Below the pieces are notes generated by a model. The model was not told the origin of the DNA, made no database searches, and saw only the letters and a list, made by a program, of their open reading frames with translations. Shown in pieces: positions 7,174-16,261 of a stretch of 64,000 nt of DNA (the stretch's first letter is position 1; each line of letters begins with the position of its first letter). The DNA is taken from the NCBI RefSeq assembly GCF_000425485.1, contig NZ_AUDN01000008.1, positions 1 through 64,000 on the forward strand, in the 5' to 3' direction. The DNA comes from Flavobacterium tegetincola DSM 22377 (lineage in GTDB: Bacteria > Bacteroidota > Bacteroidia > Flavobacteriales > Flavobacteriaceae). The position numbers and the translations under genes were made by a program.

Positions 7174-8142
7174 TTACCTACGAAACATTACAACCTCATC
7201 ATCGATCGTTAAAAACACCTTCTGCCCGTCCTCAATCGGAAAGGGATTCTCAAAAAACAATACTTTTTTATCATACACTCCTTTTATCAAGAACGTATTT
7301 CCTTTATAATATGAATGCTTTGCGGTAACTTCCAAATTACTTTGCTCTGTCAAAAACAATTCGTGTGAATAGACTAAAATCGATTGATTTTCATCTGCAT
7401 TTTCATCGAATAAATCCAGCGCCATCTCATTCACTTCGCCGTATAATGACGCTACATATTTACTTTCTGGTTTCAAATAAATTTTAGGTGATGCATCATG
7501 TGCTAAAATGCTCCCGTCTTTCATTACAATTGTTTCGTCTGAAAATGACAAGGCGTCAATGCTATCGTGTGTGGCAATGATGCACGTGATTCCTTTTGCT
7601 TTTAAGTAGGCAAATAAATTTCTGCGCAAAGCACCTTTTCTAAAACTATCGATATTACTAAAAGGTTCGTCAAGCAATAAAACCTCTGGTTCCAAAGCCA
7701 AAACCCGAGCTAATGCAACACGCTGCTGTTGTCCGCCACTTAAATATTTGGTTTTAATGTTTGCAAATTCAGTCATTTCCACCATTTCAAGTAATTCTTG
7801 AACACGCTGTTTTTTCTTTTCGGGATATATGTTGGACAAAAATTTACCCACATTTTCTGCTACAGTAATATACGGCATTAAGTCAAAGTCTTGCGCGAGG
7901 TATTTCATCGCGTCCACTCCGGGAACAAGATTGTATTTGGGACCTAAAACAGGCGTTCCATCCCAATGAATGGTACCTTCATTTAAATCATACAACCCGT
8001 AAATCAATTTTAGCAATGTGCTTTTTCCGCAGCCACTTTCTCCAATTACTGCTACATTTGAACCTTTTTCTATGGAAAAACTAACATCCGAAATGACTGT
8101 TTTTGTATCGTAAGCAAATGAACTGTTTTGAACTTGGAGCAT
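7174..8142 (-). CDS. ABC transporter ATP-binding protein, solitary
   Basis: This 322-residue ATPase has all nucleotide-binding motifs: Walker A GESGCGKST (34-42), signature LSGGQQQR (134-141), Walker B VLLLDEP (154-160) and the H-loop His192. After the ATPase domain (about 1-225) comes a roughly 95-residue C-terminal beta-rich extension of the kind found in importers for iron, polyamines or sulfate. No permease or binding-protein gene is adjacent, so the substrate cannot be named and the partner genes must lie elsewhere. It is transcribed alone from its own candidate promoter. Confidence 0.85.
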   Translation of the reverse strand: MLQVQNSSFAYDTKTVISDVSFSIEKGSNVAVIGESGCGKSTLLKLIYGLYDLNEGTIHWDGTPVLGPKYNLVPGVDAMKYLAQDFDLMPYITVAENVGKFLSNIYPEKKKQRVQELLEMVEMTEFANIKTKYLSGGQQQRVALARVLALEPEVLLLDEPFSNIDSFRKGALRRNLFAYLKAKGITCIIATHDSIDALSFSDETIVMKDGSILAHDASPKIYLKPESKYVASLYGEVNEMALDLFDENADENQSILVYSHELFLTEQSNLEVTAKHSYYKGNTFLIKGVYDKKVLFFENPFPIEDGQKVFLTIDDEVVMFRR

Positions 8143-8167
8143 TATTTAGCTTTTTTTTTTAGCGGTA

Positions 8168-8175
8168 CAAAAATA
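8168..8175 (-). promoter_or_regulatory. Candidate -7 box of the ABC ATPase gene
   Basis: TATTTTTG on the minus strand fits TAnnTTTG and lies 25 bp before the start codon. Confidence 0.5.
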
Positions 8176-8285
8176 CGGATTTAAAAATAGTTTTTGATGC
8201 AGAAAAGTTGGTTTTTAAAAGATTTAGTGCATTCTTGAAATTACTTTTCTGCTGAAAAGAGTTGGTTTTTGTTAGTAACGGGATT

Positions 8286-8379
8286 GCGTGAGGGATGGAA
8301 GTGGAGCTCTTTATTGCTTTGGAAAAGCAATAAAAGCGGGAGCGTACAGCCCGACCCGACCTTTTTGGGAGGGGCACGC
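8286..8379 (+). ncRNA. Dispersed RNA-like element, copy A
   Basis: An outer helix (GCGTG 8286-8290 with CACGC 8375-8379) encloses a GGG/CCC helix (8292-8294 with 8350-8352) and the conserved block GGAAGTGG. Inside is a variable 10-bp stem (8310-8319 with 8325-8334), followed by the block GCGGGAGCGTACAGCCCGA. A second hairpin follows (8355-8373), CCCGACC/GGGAGGG, with a tandem G-A mismatch. The same blocks recur in copy B with different but still complementary stem sequences. Direction is drawn with the conserved purine block GGAAGTGG on the plus strand; whether it is transcribed is unknown. Confidence 0.6.
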
Positions 8380-8401
8380 CCAAATAATAATGTATCTGAA
8401 T

Positions 8402-8439
8402 AAAAAAGAGAGCGGCATCCATTACTGAACGCCGCTCTC
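8402..8439 (-). terminator. Intrinsic terminator
   Basis: GAGAGCGGC (8408-8416) pairs with GCCGCTCTC (8431-8439), followed on the minus strand by T6. It ends the ABC1-kinase operon. Confidence 0.85.
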
Positions 8440-8463
8440 AACCAATTAACCAATAAAAAAAAA

Positions 8464-9780
8464 CTATGACTTCGTTATATATTGTTTGTACGTTGTAGTA
8501 TGTACTTTTGATTTTAAATCGTGCAATAAATTATACAAACCGAAAAACGTACGGTTGATGTATAAAAAGTGTTTTGAACCTCTATTTCCGTTCATTTTTC
8601 GCAACTGCGTGTCTTTTGAAAATTCTTCTCCCATTGCGGCAATTTGACCAAAGAATGCGTCATCAGAAAAATCAAAGAAATCGCCGTGGAATGGTTTTGT
8701 AAACAAACTCAATAACTCATGGAACAAACCGGTGAAGTAGGTTACTTCCTCTGGCGTATCGTCTCTACGAAGAATTTCTAGTTCGTATAACTTTTCTTCA
8801 AATAAGGCTGGATTATCAATAACCGCTGGAACGGCCAACTCAAAATAAGGCACATAAAAATCCTCGGGAATGTGCTTGATACAGCCAAAATCAATGGCAA
8901 TCAAATTTCCTTTAGTGTCAATCAAAAAATTTCCCGGGTGTGGATCGGCATGCACTTGTTTCAAACTGTGGATTTGAAACATATAGAAATCCCATAATGC
9001 TTGACCCAATTGGTTTCCCAAAGCTGCATCGGTATTGGTTGGTGCAAATTCTGACAAATGCTGTCCTTCCATCCAATCCATTGTGAGGATTTTCTCCGAA
9101 GACCATTCTGGATAATATACTGGGAATTTCAAGTTTGGAATTTCGCTACACGCTTGGGCAATATTCATACCTTGACGCAACTCTAACTTGTAATCCGTTT
9201 CTTCTAATAATTTATTTTCAACCTCTTGAAAATATTTTTCAGAATCTTTTCCTTGCAAATTAAACATCTTTACAGCAAACGGTTTTACTATTGATAAATC
9301 CGAACTAATGCTTTCTGCCACACCTGGATATTGGATTTTAACGGCTAAATTTTTACCGTCTTTTGAAGCGCGGTGTACTTGACCGATACTTGCTGCATTT
9401 ACGGATTCTGCTGTAAAAGTGTCGAACAAAACTTCGGGCTCGTAACCCAAATACCGTTTAAAAGTTTTGCGGACCAAAGGTGCAGAAAGTGGCGGAACCG
9501 AAAATTGTGCTAATGAAAATTTTTCTACATACGCTTTAGGCATGATATTTTTGTCCATACTTAACATCTGGGCTACTTTGAGTGCGCTACCTTTCAGATT
9601 TTTAAGTCCATCATAAATATCTTCAGCGTTATTTTCATTGAGTTTGTCGCGATTTAAAGAAGGGTTTACGATTTTCTCACCGTAATAAGAAATATAGTTT
9701 CCACCGATTTTAAATCCTGTTTTTACCAGCTGACCCGCTCGCTCAATTTTTGTTGTAGGTATTTTATCTAAAGTCTTCAT
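8464..9780 (-). CDS. ABC1/UbiB (AarF) family atypical kinase
   Basis: This 438-residue protein is an ABC1/UbiB-family member. Characteristic parts are the family motif region KGSALKVAQMLSMD (a KxGQ-like segment, with Val where Gly is usual), the Ala-rich loop AASIGQVHRA, the ATP-site Lys in LAVKIQYPGV, the catalytic-type HADPHPGNFL and the metal-binding AIDFGC. Family members act as atypical ATPases or kinases in quinone or lipid metabolism. I start at 9780 (ATG, MKTLDK) rather than at an upstream TTG at 9801. It follows the TetR-like gene by 24 bp on the same strand, so the two form an operon. Confidence 0.85.
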   Translation of the reverse strand: MKTLDKIPTTKIERAGQLVKTGFKIGGNYISYYGEKIVNPSLNRDKLNENNAEDIYDGLKNLKGSALKVAQMLSMDKNIMPKAYVEKFSLAQFSVPPLSAPLVRKTFKRYLGYEPEVLFDTFTAESVNAASIGQVHRASKDGKNLAVKIQYPGVAESISSDLSIVKPFAVKMFNLQGKDSEKYFQEVENKLLEETDYKLELRQGMNIAQACSEIPNLKFPVYYPEWSSEKILTMDWMEGQHLSEFAPTNTDAALGNQLGQALWDFYMFQIHSLKQVHADPHPGNFLIDTKGNLIAIDFGCIKHIPEDFYVPYFELAVPAVIDNPALFEEKLYELEILRRDDTPEEVTYFTGLFHELLSLFTKPFHGDFFDFSDDAFFGQIAAMGEEFSKDTQLRKMNGNRGSKHFLYINRTFFGLYNLLHDLKSKVHTTTYKQYITKS

Positions 9781-9804
9781 AAGATTTTTTTTTATTGGCA
9801 AAAA

Positions 9805-10497
9805 TTACATTTTACGTTCGCTCCAAAGAAATTTACCTAAATCAATGATGTTTTCCAATGGTTTAGAATCTAATAAATCCACTACCGTATTCACCGATTT
9901 TTCTATGATGATGTCTGTACGTTCAAATCCTTTAGAATTATCGTCCATCCAATATTTAAGAATCAATAAGAATTGGATCCAAGCGCCTTCACTGTACGCT
10001 GGAGTTGTAAATTTAGACACTGTTTTATTAGCTGATTCCTCGGTTGCAACATGATTTTTAATGAATTCTTTGAAGGTCATTCTAAATTGCTTCAACTGCA
10101 TTAAATTATTCATTCCTTTAGTATTGTCTTTCAACACATAGAGGACGTAACTTCTATTTAATGTTAGTACTTCAAACAATGTAAAATACAAAGTCAGCAA
10201 TTTATTCTTTGGCGAATAGCTTCCAAATGAAGCATCATTATGCAATGTTGTAATAGTATTTTCTAGAAACTTATTCCAGATTTCCTGCTTTAGTCCGTCA
10301 AAGGAACCAAAAAAGCTATAGAAATCACTTTCTTCAATATTGTTATTCTTACAAAAAGCATAGATTGTTTTGGGTTCATGCTCGCCCATCAACACGTGCT
10401 CCATGTAAAGTGTGATAATATAGTTGTCGTCAATTACTGTAGGTTCAACCATTACGTCTGGAATTATTTTCGTTGTTGTTTTTTTTACCGTTGCCAT
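9805..10497 (-). CDS. TetR-like regulator paired with the ABC1 kinase
   Basis: This 230-residue protein has a TetR-type layout: an N-terminal three-helix region (about 25-75, with IEESDFYSFFGSFDGLKQEIW resembling the recognition helix and the start of helix 4) and an all-helical C-terminal domain. The N-terminal helix-turn-helix is weaker than in classical TetR proteins, and a Lys/Thr-rich tail precedes it. Flavobacterial genomes commonly place such a gene directly before an AarF-type kinase, as here. A direct regulatory link is inferred. Confidence 0.7.
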   Translation of the reverse strand: MATVKKTTTKIIPDVMVEPTVIDDNYIITLYMEHVLMGEHEPKTIYAFCKNNNIEESDFYSFFGSFDGLKQEIWNKFLENTITTLHNDASFGSYSPKNKLLTLYFTLFEVLTLNRSYVLYVLKDNTKGMNNLMQLKQFRMTFKEFIKNHVATEESANKTVSKFTTPAYSEGAWIQFLLILKYWMDDNSKGFERTDIIIEKSVNTVVDLLDSKPLENIIDLGKFLWSERKM

Positions 10498-10595
10498 TGT
10501 CTTGAATTTTAATTAATTGGTTGTGTAAATTTACTTTCAAATATTTCTGAAACATAAAAACATTTGTTAAATGTCTTTCAAAAATTTTGAAGCAT

Positions 10596-10626
10596 AAAAA
10601 AAGCCGTTTCTCTCGAAACGGCTTTT
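10596..10626 (-). terminator. Intrinsic terminator
   Basis: AAGCCGTTTC and GAAACGGCTT form a perfect 10-bp stem with a TCTC loop. A-runs and T-runs on both sides allow use in either direction; it mainly serves the OmpA-type gene. Confidence 0.85.
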
Positions 10627-10645
10627 CTACATCTGAAATCAGACC

Positions 10646-11344
10646 TTATTTCTGTGCTTCTTTTTCAGCATCTTGTTTCATTTTTTCATTTGCAGTAATT
10701 GCAAATTCTACACGACGGTTTTTACTTTTACCTTCTGCAGTTTCATTTGAAGCAATAGGATCAGCGATTCCCATCCCATTTACGGTAAAACGATCCGCTT
10801 TTATACCTTTTCCAGACAAATAATTCTTTACTGAAGTAGCTCTTTGTTCCGATAATTTCAAATTGAAATCAGCTGGACCTGAACTGTCTGTATAACCGTA
10901 AAGTACGATGTCTGTATCAGGATATTGGTTGAAAACCGTTACCAATTTATCTAAATTAGCTTGAGCAGCGGCAGTTAAACTCGATTTGTTTGTATCAAAA
11001 CGTACTGCATTTTCGTTCAACGTCAATTTAATTCCTTCTCCTACTCTTTCTACTTCTGCACCAGGAATGGCACTGTCAATTTCACGGGCTTGTTTGTCCA
11101 TTTTATTACCAATAACGCCACCGGCAACTCCACCAACAACTCCACCAAGTACAGCACCTAAAGCGCCATTACCACCTTTTCCAACGTTATTTCCCAAAAC
11201 TCCACCTAAAACAGCACCTGCAACAGCTCCTATTCCAGCACCTTTTTGAGTATTATTACTGTTCTTAACGGCCTCACAACTTGTTAAAGATGTTCCTATT
11301 AACATTAATGCAGCAAGAGCTACAACTGATATTCTATTTTTCAT
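10646..11344 (-). CDS. OmpA-family lipoprotein with glycine-zipper segment
   Basis: A lipoprotein signal peptide ends at the lipobox LTSC (Cys23). Residues about 35-85 are Gly/Ala-rich repeats typical of glycine-zipper domains, and residues about 105-220 are an OmpA C-terminal domain that binds peptidoglycan (GYTDSSGPADFNLKLSEQRA, then NRRVEF). The architecture resembles E. coli YiaD. It should anchor the outer membrane to the cell wall. It is the second gene after the lipocalin-like gene, only 12 bp behind it. Confidence 0.9.
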   Translation of the reverse strand: MKNRISVVALAALMLIGTSLTSCEAVKNSNNTQKGAGIGAVAGAVLGGVLGNNVGKGGNGALGAVLGGVVGGVAGGVIGNKMDKQAREIDSAIPGAEVERVGEGIKLTLNENAVRFDTNKSSLTAAAQANLDKLVTVFNQYPDTDIVLYGYTDSSGPADFNLKLSEQRATSVKNYLSGKGIKADRFTVNGMGIADPIASNETAEGKSKNRRVEFAITANEKMKQDAEKEAQK

Positions 11345-11356
11345 AATATTTTTTTT

Positions 11357-11833
11357 TTAGTTTGATTTTGCAAATTGATACACTACTTCAGTCATTTTCC
11401 CACCCACACTGATTTTGTCAATCAATTGGAACGAGTTTTCAGTTTGATTTGCCATACCTAAAATATAACCATCTCTAACCTTTTTAGCTTTTTCGCCTGC
11501 GTCTAAAACTTTCAGTACAAATTGACCGTCTTTATTTACAAACCAAGAAATTGGAGAACTAAATGAAGTACAATCCGATTTTGTCAAAGCCATTGCTCCT
11601 TTGTTATTATTTGAAATAAAGTTCCAAGTACTTCCTTCAAAACATTGCGAGTCGGCAAGGTTAAAAGATTGCACTTTGATGTATTCTGAACCTGGGTAAG
11701 TAACTGAAGTAATTGTCCAGTCGCCTTTCATCATACGTTCGGTTTTATTGTCTACTGCGGTATTTGTAACCGATTTAGATTTACATGAAACGAAGAATAT
11801 CGTAAGCATGCTTAACAAGAGTAATTTTCTCAT
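11357..11833 (-). CDS. Lipocalin-like lipoprotein
   Basis: This 158-residue protein carries a lipoprotein signal ending in VSC (Cys17). The mature part starts a lipocalin-type barrel: GDWTITSVTYPG, then CFEGSTWNFISNNNKG and a strand-rich remainder ending in EVVYQF. Two cysteines (in SQCFEG and SDCTSF) may form a disulfide. The ligand and role are unknown. It is first in a two-gene operon with the OmpA-type lipoprotein, which suggests a shared envelope function. Confidence 0.75.
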   Translation of the reverse strand: MRKLLLLSMLTIFFVSCKSKSVTNTAVDNKTERMMKGDWTITSVTYPGSEYIKVQSFNLADSQCFEGSTWNFISNNNKGAMALTKSDCTSFSSPISWFVNKDGQFVLKVLDAGEKAKKVRDGYILGMANQTENSFQLIDKISVGGKMTEVVYQFAKSN

Positions 11834-11855
11834 AGTTTTAAATTTTATTTTCGTA

Positions 11856-11863
11856 CAAATATA
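11856..11863 (-). promoter_or_regulatory. Candidate -7 box of the lipocalin-OmpA operon
   Basis: TATATTTG on the minus strand fits TAnnTTTG and lies 22 bp before the start codon. Confidence 0.5.
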
Positions 11864-11937
11864 CGAGAATTACTTCTCAAATGTTAAAATTTAAATTACA
11901 ACATTTCAGTAATAAGTATCAAGACAATTTGTCACTT

Positions 11938-11951
11938 TACCAATTTTGGTA
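11938..11951. promoter_or_regulatory. Palindrome upstream of htpG
   Basis: TACCAA-TT-TTGGTA is a perfect hyphenated palindrome 60 bp before the htpG start. It could bind a dimeric regulator of this heat-shock gene; no known operator matches. Confidence 0.25.
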
Positions 11952-12011
11952 CTTTATTTGAAAATCATATCACAAATTAAACTATTTAATTAAATTTAAA
12001 CTATATAAGCT

Positions 12012-13901
12012 ATGACGACAGGAAAAATTAATGTTTCGGTTGAAAACATATTCCCATTAATCAAGAAATTTTTATACAGCGACCACGAAATTTTTCTTCG
12101 CGAGTTGATATCAAATGGTACTGATGCTACGCTAAAATTAAAGCATTTAATTAGTATTGGCGATGCTAAAGTGGAATATGGCAATCCTACTATTGAAGTA
12201 AAAATTGACAAGGAAGGAAAAAAATTGCACATCATTGACCAAGGTTTGGGTATGACTTCTGAAGAAGTGGAAAAATACATCAACCAAATTGCATTTTCAG
12301 GAGCGGAAGAATTTTTAGAGAAATACAAAGATTCAGCTAAAGATTCAGGAATTATCGGTCATTTTGGACTGGGATTCTATTCGGCTTTTATGGTGGCTGA
12401 AAAAGTAGAATTGATCACAAAATCGTTCAAGGACGAACCAGCAGCACATTGGACGTGCGACGGAAGTCCAGAATTTACATTAGTAGCTTCTGATAAAACC
12501 ACTCGTGGGACTGAAATTATTTTACACATCGCCGAGGATTCTTTAGAGTTTTTGGAAGAAAACAGAATTTCTACTTTATTGAACAAGTACAATAAGTTCA
12601 TGCCAGTGCCAATTAAATTTGGAACTAAAACAGAAACACTTCCTACACCGGAAGATGCTCCAGAAGATTTTAAAGCAGAAGAAGTTGAAGTAGACAACAT
12701 CATCAATAATCCAAATCCAGCTTGGACGAAAGCGCCAACGGAATTGAAAGACGAAGATTACAAAGAGTTTTACAGGGAATTGTATCCAATGCAGTTTGAA
12801 GATCCTTTGTTTCACATTCATTTAAATGTAGATTATCCGTTTAACTTAACTGGTATTTTATATTTCCCAAAAATGTCTTCTGATTTACAAATTCAGAAGG
12901 ACAAAATTCAGTTGTACCAAAACCAAGTTTATGTTACCGATAACGTAGAAGGAATTGTACCTGAATTTTTAACGATGTTAAAAGGTGTTATTGATTCTCC
13001 AGACATTCCGTTGAATGTTTCGCGTTCCTACTTGCAAGCAGATGGAGCGGTTAAGAAAATTTCAAATTACATTACTCGTAAAGTTGCCGATAAATTGAAA
13101 TCTTTGTTTACAGAAAACAGAGCTGATTTTGAAGAAAAATGGAACGATATTAAAATAGTTTTAGAATACGGAATGTTATCCGAGCCAAAATTCTACGAAA
13201 AAGCAGGCGCGTTTACCTTATACCCAACCGTTGACGGTAAATACTTCACTTTAGAAGAATTGAAAGAAAACTTGAAAGAGACGCAAACGGATAAGGATGG
13301 CAAATTAGTGCTGCTTTACGCTGGAAATAAAGAATCACAACACTCTTACATTCAAACGGCGAAGGAAAAAGGATACGAAGTATTGCTTTTAGATTCGCCG
13401 ATTATCTCGCATTTGATTCAGAAATTGGAAGCAGATAATGAGAACATGACGTTTGTACGAGTAGATTCAGATCACGTGGATAATTTGATCAGCAAAGAAG
13501 AAGCTACAATTTCTAAATTGTCAGAAACAGAGCAAGAAACTTTAAAAACAGTTTTAGAAACTTTGGTTCCTAAACCTACTTATAATGTACAACTTCAAGC
13601 AATGGACAGTCATTCGGCACCATTTATCATTACGCAACCAGAATTTATGCGTAGAATGAAAGAAATGAGTCAGTCTGGCGGTGGCGGCGGAATGTTTGGA
13701 ATGGGAAATATGCCTGAAATGTATAATGTTGTTGTGAACACCAATTCAGAATTGGCCACTACAATTTTAAATTCGACAGACAAAACACATCAAGAACAAC
13801 TGGTAAAGCAAGCGTTAGACCTTGCTAAACTTTCTCAAAATTTATTAAAAGGAGAAGATTTAACGGCTTTTGTAAAAAGAAGTTTTGAATTGGTAAAATA
13901 A
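12012..13901 (+). CDS. htpG: Molecular chaperone HtpG (Hsp90)
   Basis: At 629 residues it has the normal bacterial Hsp90 length. The N-terminal ATPase domain shows FLRELISNGTDA (normally SNASDA), the DQGLGMT loop and the GHFGLGFYSAFMV ATP lid. The middle domain contains the conserved PLNVSR, and the C-terminal dimerisation domain follows. A Gly-rich insert with Met (SGGGGGMFGMGNM, about 556-568) is a loop common in Bacteroidota homologues. It folds client proteins in the cytoplasm under stress. The gene is monocistronic, with a palindrome upstream and a terminator 20 bp downstream. Confidence 0.97.
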   Translation: MTTGKINVSVENIFPLIKKFLYSDHEIFLRELISNGTDATLKLKHLISIGDAKVEYGNPTIEVKIDKEGKKLHIIDQGLGMTSEEVEKYINQIAFSGAEEFLEKYKDSAKDSGIIGHFGLGFYSAFMVAEKVELITKSFKDEPAAHWTCDGSPEFTLVASDKTTRGTEIILHIAEDSLEFLEENRISTLLNKYNKFMPVPIKFGTKTETLPTPEDAPEDFKAEEVEVDNIINNPNPAWTKAPTELKDEDYKEFYRELYPMQFEDPLFHIHLNVDYPFNLTGILYFPKMSSDLQIQKDKIQLYQNQVYVTDNVEGIVPEFLTMLKGVIDSPDIPLNVSRSYLQADGAVKKISNYITRKVADKLKSLFTENRADFEEKWNDIKIVLEYGMLSEPKFYEKAGAFTLYPTVDGKYFTLEELKENLKETQTDKDGKLVLLYAGNKESQHSYIQTAKEKGYEVLLLDSPIISHLIQKLEADNENMTFVRVDSDHVDNLISKEEATISKLSETEQETLKTVLETLVPKPTYNVQLQAMDSHSAPFIITQPEFMRRMKEMSQSGGGGGMFGMGNMPEMYNVVVNTNSELATTILNSTDKTHQEQLVKQALDLAKLSQNLLKGEDLTAFVKRSFELVK

Positions 13902-13921
13902 ATTTATTTTACATAAAAACT

Positions 13922-13950
13922 AAAAATCCCTACTTGTAGGGATTTTTTTT
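13922..13950 (+). terminator. Intrinsic terminator
   Basis: AAAATCCCTAC pairs with GTAGGGATTTT around a two-base TT centre and is followed by a long T-run. It ends htpG. Confidence 0.85.
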
Positions 13951-13999
13951 ATACCTTAAACTCCGATTTTTGACAGTAATCAATTTAAACTTCAACCCT

Positions 14000-14482
14000 A
14001 TGATCGATTTAACGTATGCTGCAAAAGGAACTTTTGACCAAAATGGAAAGGTAATCATCAATGTATGTATTCCTACTGAAACTCATTCAGGCAAATACCA
14101 GAAAGAAATATATAATATGTCAAAAATTACATCTAATGGAAGCATTAACGCTATTTTTTGTCACTTTAGCGATGGCACCTCAACCGCTATGCAACACCAA
14201 AACTTTGACTACCGATTGAACCTCGATATTTACGCTATGAAAAATCATCGTGGAGCAACTGATTTTGACGAAAGTAAAGATGATGCCGTATTTCTTTTCT
14301 TTCACAATACTTCCTTTGATGAAAGTGATAGAGCTTATTACTTTGAACAAATTGAAACTATTTATAACGACATAAAACACAATGGCAATCAGGCTCACGA
14401 TGGAGTGGCCACCAATGCAGCACTTAGCAATCCGAGAAAAATTGGCATGAGCCTGATTACTAAAATGCCTGTTACGAAATAA
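14000..14482 (+). CDS. Unknown protein upstream of a two-component system
   Basis: I do not recognise this 160-residue protein. I start at the ATG at 14000 because the longer frame begins with a TTG at 13970 too close to the htpG terminator. It has no signal peptide or membrane segment and is rich in Asn, Asp and His, with FFHNTSFDESDRAYYFEQIE and an N-terminal strand-rich half. It ends 15 bp before the start chosen for the sensor kinase gene on the same strand, so it may be co-transcribed, but nothing in the sequence links it to signalling. Confidence 0.6.
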   Translation: MIDLTYAAKGTFDQNGKVIINVCIPTETHSGKYQKEIYNMSKITSNGSINAIFCHFSDGTSTAMQHQNFDYRLNLDIYAMKNHRGATDFDESKDDAVFLFFHNTSFDESDRAYYFEQIETIYNDIKHNGNQAHDGVATNAALSNPRKIGMSLITKMPVTK

Positions 14483-14497
14483 TACTACATGTGCACT

Positions 14498-16261
14498 ATG
14501 AACAAATTTTTCTGCTTTTTAATTTCATTTCTGATGCCTTCCATTGTGATGAACGCACAAAATATGGACCGAAAGCATCTTGACAGTTTATTAAAAAGCG
14601 GTCAGCATTTCCGGGTTTTGAAGGAAATTAATTCCAACGATACTTTAAAGTTGAAAAAGCAAGATTTAGCCTTATTCCATATTTATCGGGCTAAATGTTT
14701 TGCAGCTGATAATAAAAATGCTTCCGCGTTTCAAAGTTATTTACATGCTAAAAAAGCCTATTTGGCCATTGACAGTATTGAAAGTGCAATGGCAATTAAC
14801 TTGGATATTGCATTTTTTTTAAGCACCGAAAAAAACAATAGAAAAAAAGCAGAAAGCTATGTTCAGGATTATTTAAATTTTGCGCTAAAGCAAAAAAAAG
14901 ATGTAATGATTGCCAATGCGTATTCTAGTTGGGGCACATTAAAAATGGAAGAACATCCAAAAGAAAGTTTGCAACTCTTTAAAAAGTCACTATTTTATGG
15001 AGAGCGAGCTGGAAATAGCGCACAATTGCAAAATGTTTATTCTAACATAGGCGTTTTATACAATGAAATGCTTCAAAAACCGGATTCAGCATTATATTAT
15101 ATTGATAAATCTATAGCATTAGCTGGAAAAAGGGATGATAAATATAATTTATGCATTAACTTAATTAATAAAGCCAGCTGCTATTATTATAAAGGAGAAT
15201 TTCAAGAAGCATTAGATTTACTGGAACAAGCAAAAGCAATTCCATTGCTGCAAAACGACAAAAACGTTAAGAGCTACATTTACCAATTCTTAGCCGTAAA
15301 TTACAGCGAACTGGGGAATTATAAAAAAGCATATGAAAATCTTTCAAATTACATAGAAGTTCAAGCTGATTTTGATTTTGACAAGCAGAATATCAAAATT
15401 TCTGAATTCAATATTAAATATGAAACAAAGGAAAAGGAGATTGAAAACTTGATGCTAAAAGCTAAAGTACAGCGCAATCAGATTATAACCTATACAACTC
15501 TTGGCCTCCTACTTATAGCGATTATTCTGTCCGTGCTAATTTTTAAAAACATTTCTAAGAAACGAAAAATTGCCGAACAAGCACAATTAATACAAAAACA
15601 GCAACTTGATAAAACGCTTAAAGATCAAGAGTTACATGATATTGACGTTATGTTAAAAAGCCAGGAAGTGGAGCGACAACAAATTGCTAATGAATTACAT
15701 GATAATCTAGGCAGTTTACTCGCGACACTAAAATTGAATTTTCAGAATTTAAGCCGATTGCAAAAGCTTGAGGATAAAGAATTATTTGAAAAAACGGATG
15801 CTATGTTAGAGGAAACCTATCAAAAAGTACGCAACATCTCCCATCTTAAAAACATGGGTATTGTGGGAAATGAAGGATTACTTATTGCCGTAAAAAAAAT
15901 GGCTGAAAAAATGACCGTTATAAATCGATTAAAAATAAATGTCATTCCGTTTGGACTGACACAACGTTTATCCAATACAACGGAGGTCACTTTATTTAGA
16001 ATTATTCAGGAATTATGTACCAACATTATCAAGCATTCAGAGGCAAACGAAGTGAATATTTATCTGACACAACATAATCCTGAACTGATCAACATTATTA
16101 TAGAAGACAACGGAAAGGGTTTTGATTACAAAGAAGTCGTTCATAAAGATGGAATTGGTCTTAAATCAATTGAGAAGAAAGTAGAACAAATGGGTGGAAC
16201 TTTTACTGTGGATTCTGCGGTATCAAAAGGAACAACCATTATAATCGATTTAGCCTTATGA
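14498..16261 (+). CDS. Tetratricopeptide-repeat sensor histidine kinase (HisKA_3 type)
   Basis: A signal peptide (MNKFFCFLISFLM...) is followed by an extracytoplasmic TPR-like region (about 30-300). A single membrane helix lies near 328-350, then a coiled coil and a HisKA_3 dimerisation domain with phospho-acceptor His401 in ANELHDNLGS. A HATPase domain follows, with N-box ELCTNIIKHSEA and G-box DNGKGFD. This layout is common in Bacteroidota sensors. The start at 14498 gives the better signal peptide; an in-frame ATG at 14489 is also possible. Its stop overlaps the response-regulator start by four bases, so the two genes are coupled. Confidence 0.9.
   Translation: MNKFFCFLISFLMPSIVMNAQNMDRKHLDSLLKSGQHFRVLKEINSNDTLKLKKQDLALFHIYRAKCFAADNKNASAFQSYLHAKKAYLAIDSIESAMAINLDIAFFLSTEKNNRKKAESYVQDYLNFALKQKKDVMIANAYSSWGTLKMEEHPKESLQLFKKSLFYGERAGNSAQLQNVYSNIGVLYNEMLQKPDSALYYIDKSIALAGKRDDKYNLCINLINKASCYYYKGEFQEALDLLEQAKAIPLLQNDKNVKSYIYQFLAVNYSELGNYKKAYENLSNYIEVQADFDFDKQNIKISEFNIKYETKEKEIENLMLKAKVQRNQIITYTTLGLLLIAIILSVLIFKNISKKRKIAEQAQLIQKQQLDKTLKDQELHDIDVMLKSQEVERQQIANELHDNLGSLLATLKLNFQNLSRLQKLEDKELFEKTDAMLEETYQKVRNISHLKNMGIVGNEGLLIAVKKMAEKMTVINRLKINVIPFGLTQRLSNTTEVTLFRIIQELCTNIIKHSEANEVNIYLTQHNPELINIIIEDNGKGFDYKEVVHKDGIGLKSIEKKVEQMGGTFTVDSAVSKGTTIIIDLAL

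Larger units (their letters stand above)
8143..8463. other. Intergenic region with RNA-like element
   Basis: The gap before the ABC ATPase gene holds its candidate promoter, an A+T-rich stretch, RNA-like element copy A and the terminator of the ABC1-kinase operon. Two minus-strand open frames across it (8159-8422 and 8241-8453) overlap each other and the hairpins, and are not genes. Confidence 0.6.

Noticed and set aside
8159..8453. Minus-strand frames across the RNA-like element
   Set aside because: They overlap each other, the hairpins and a terminator, and have no recognisable protein features.
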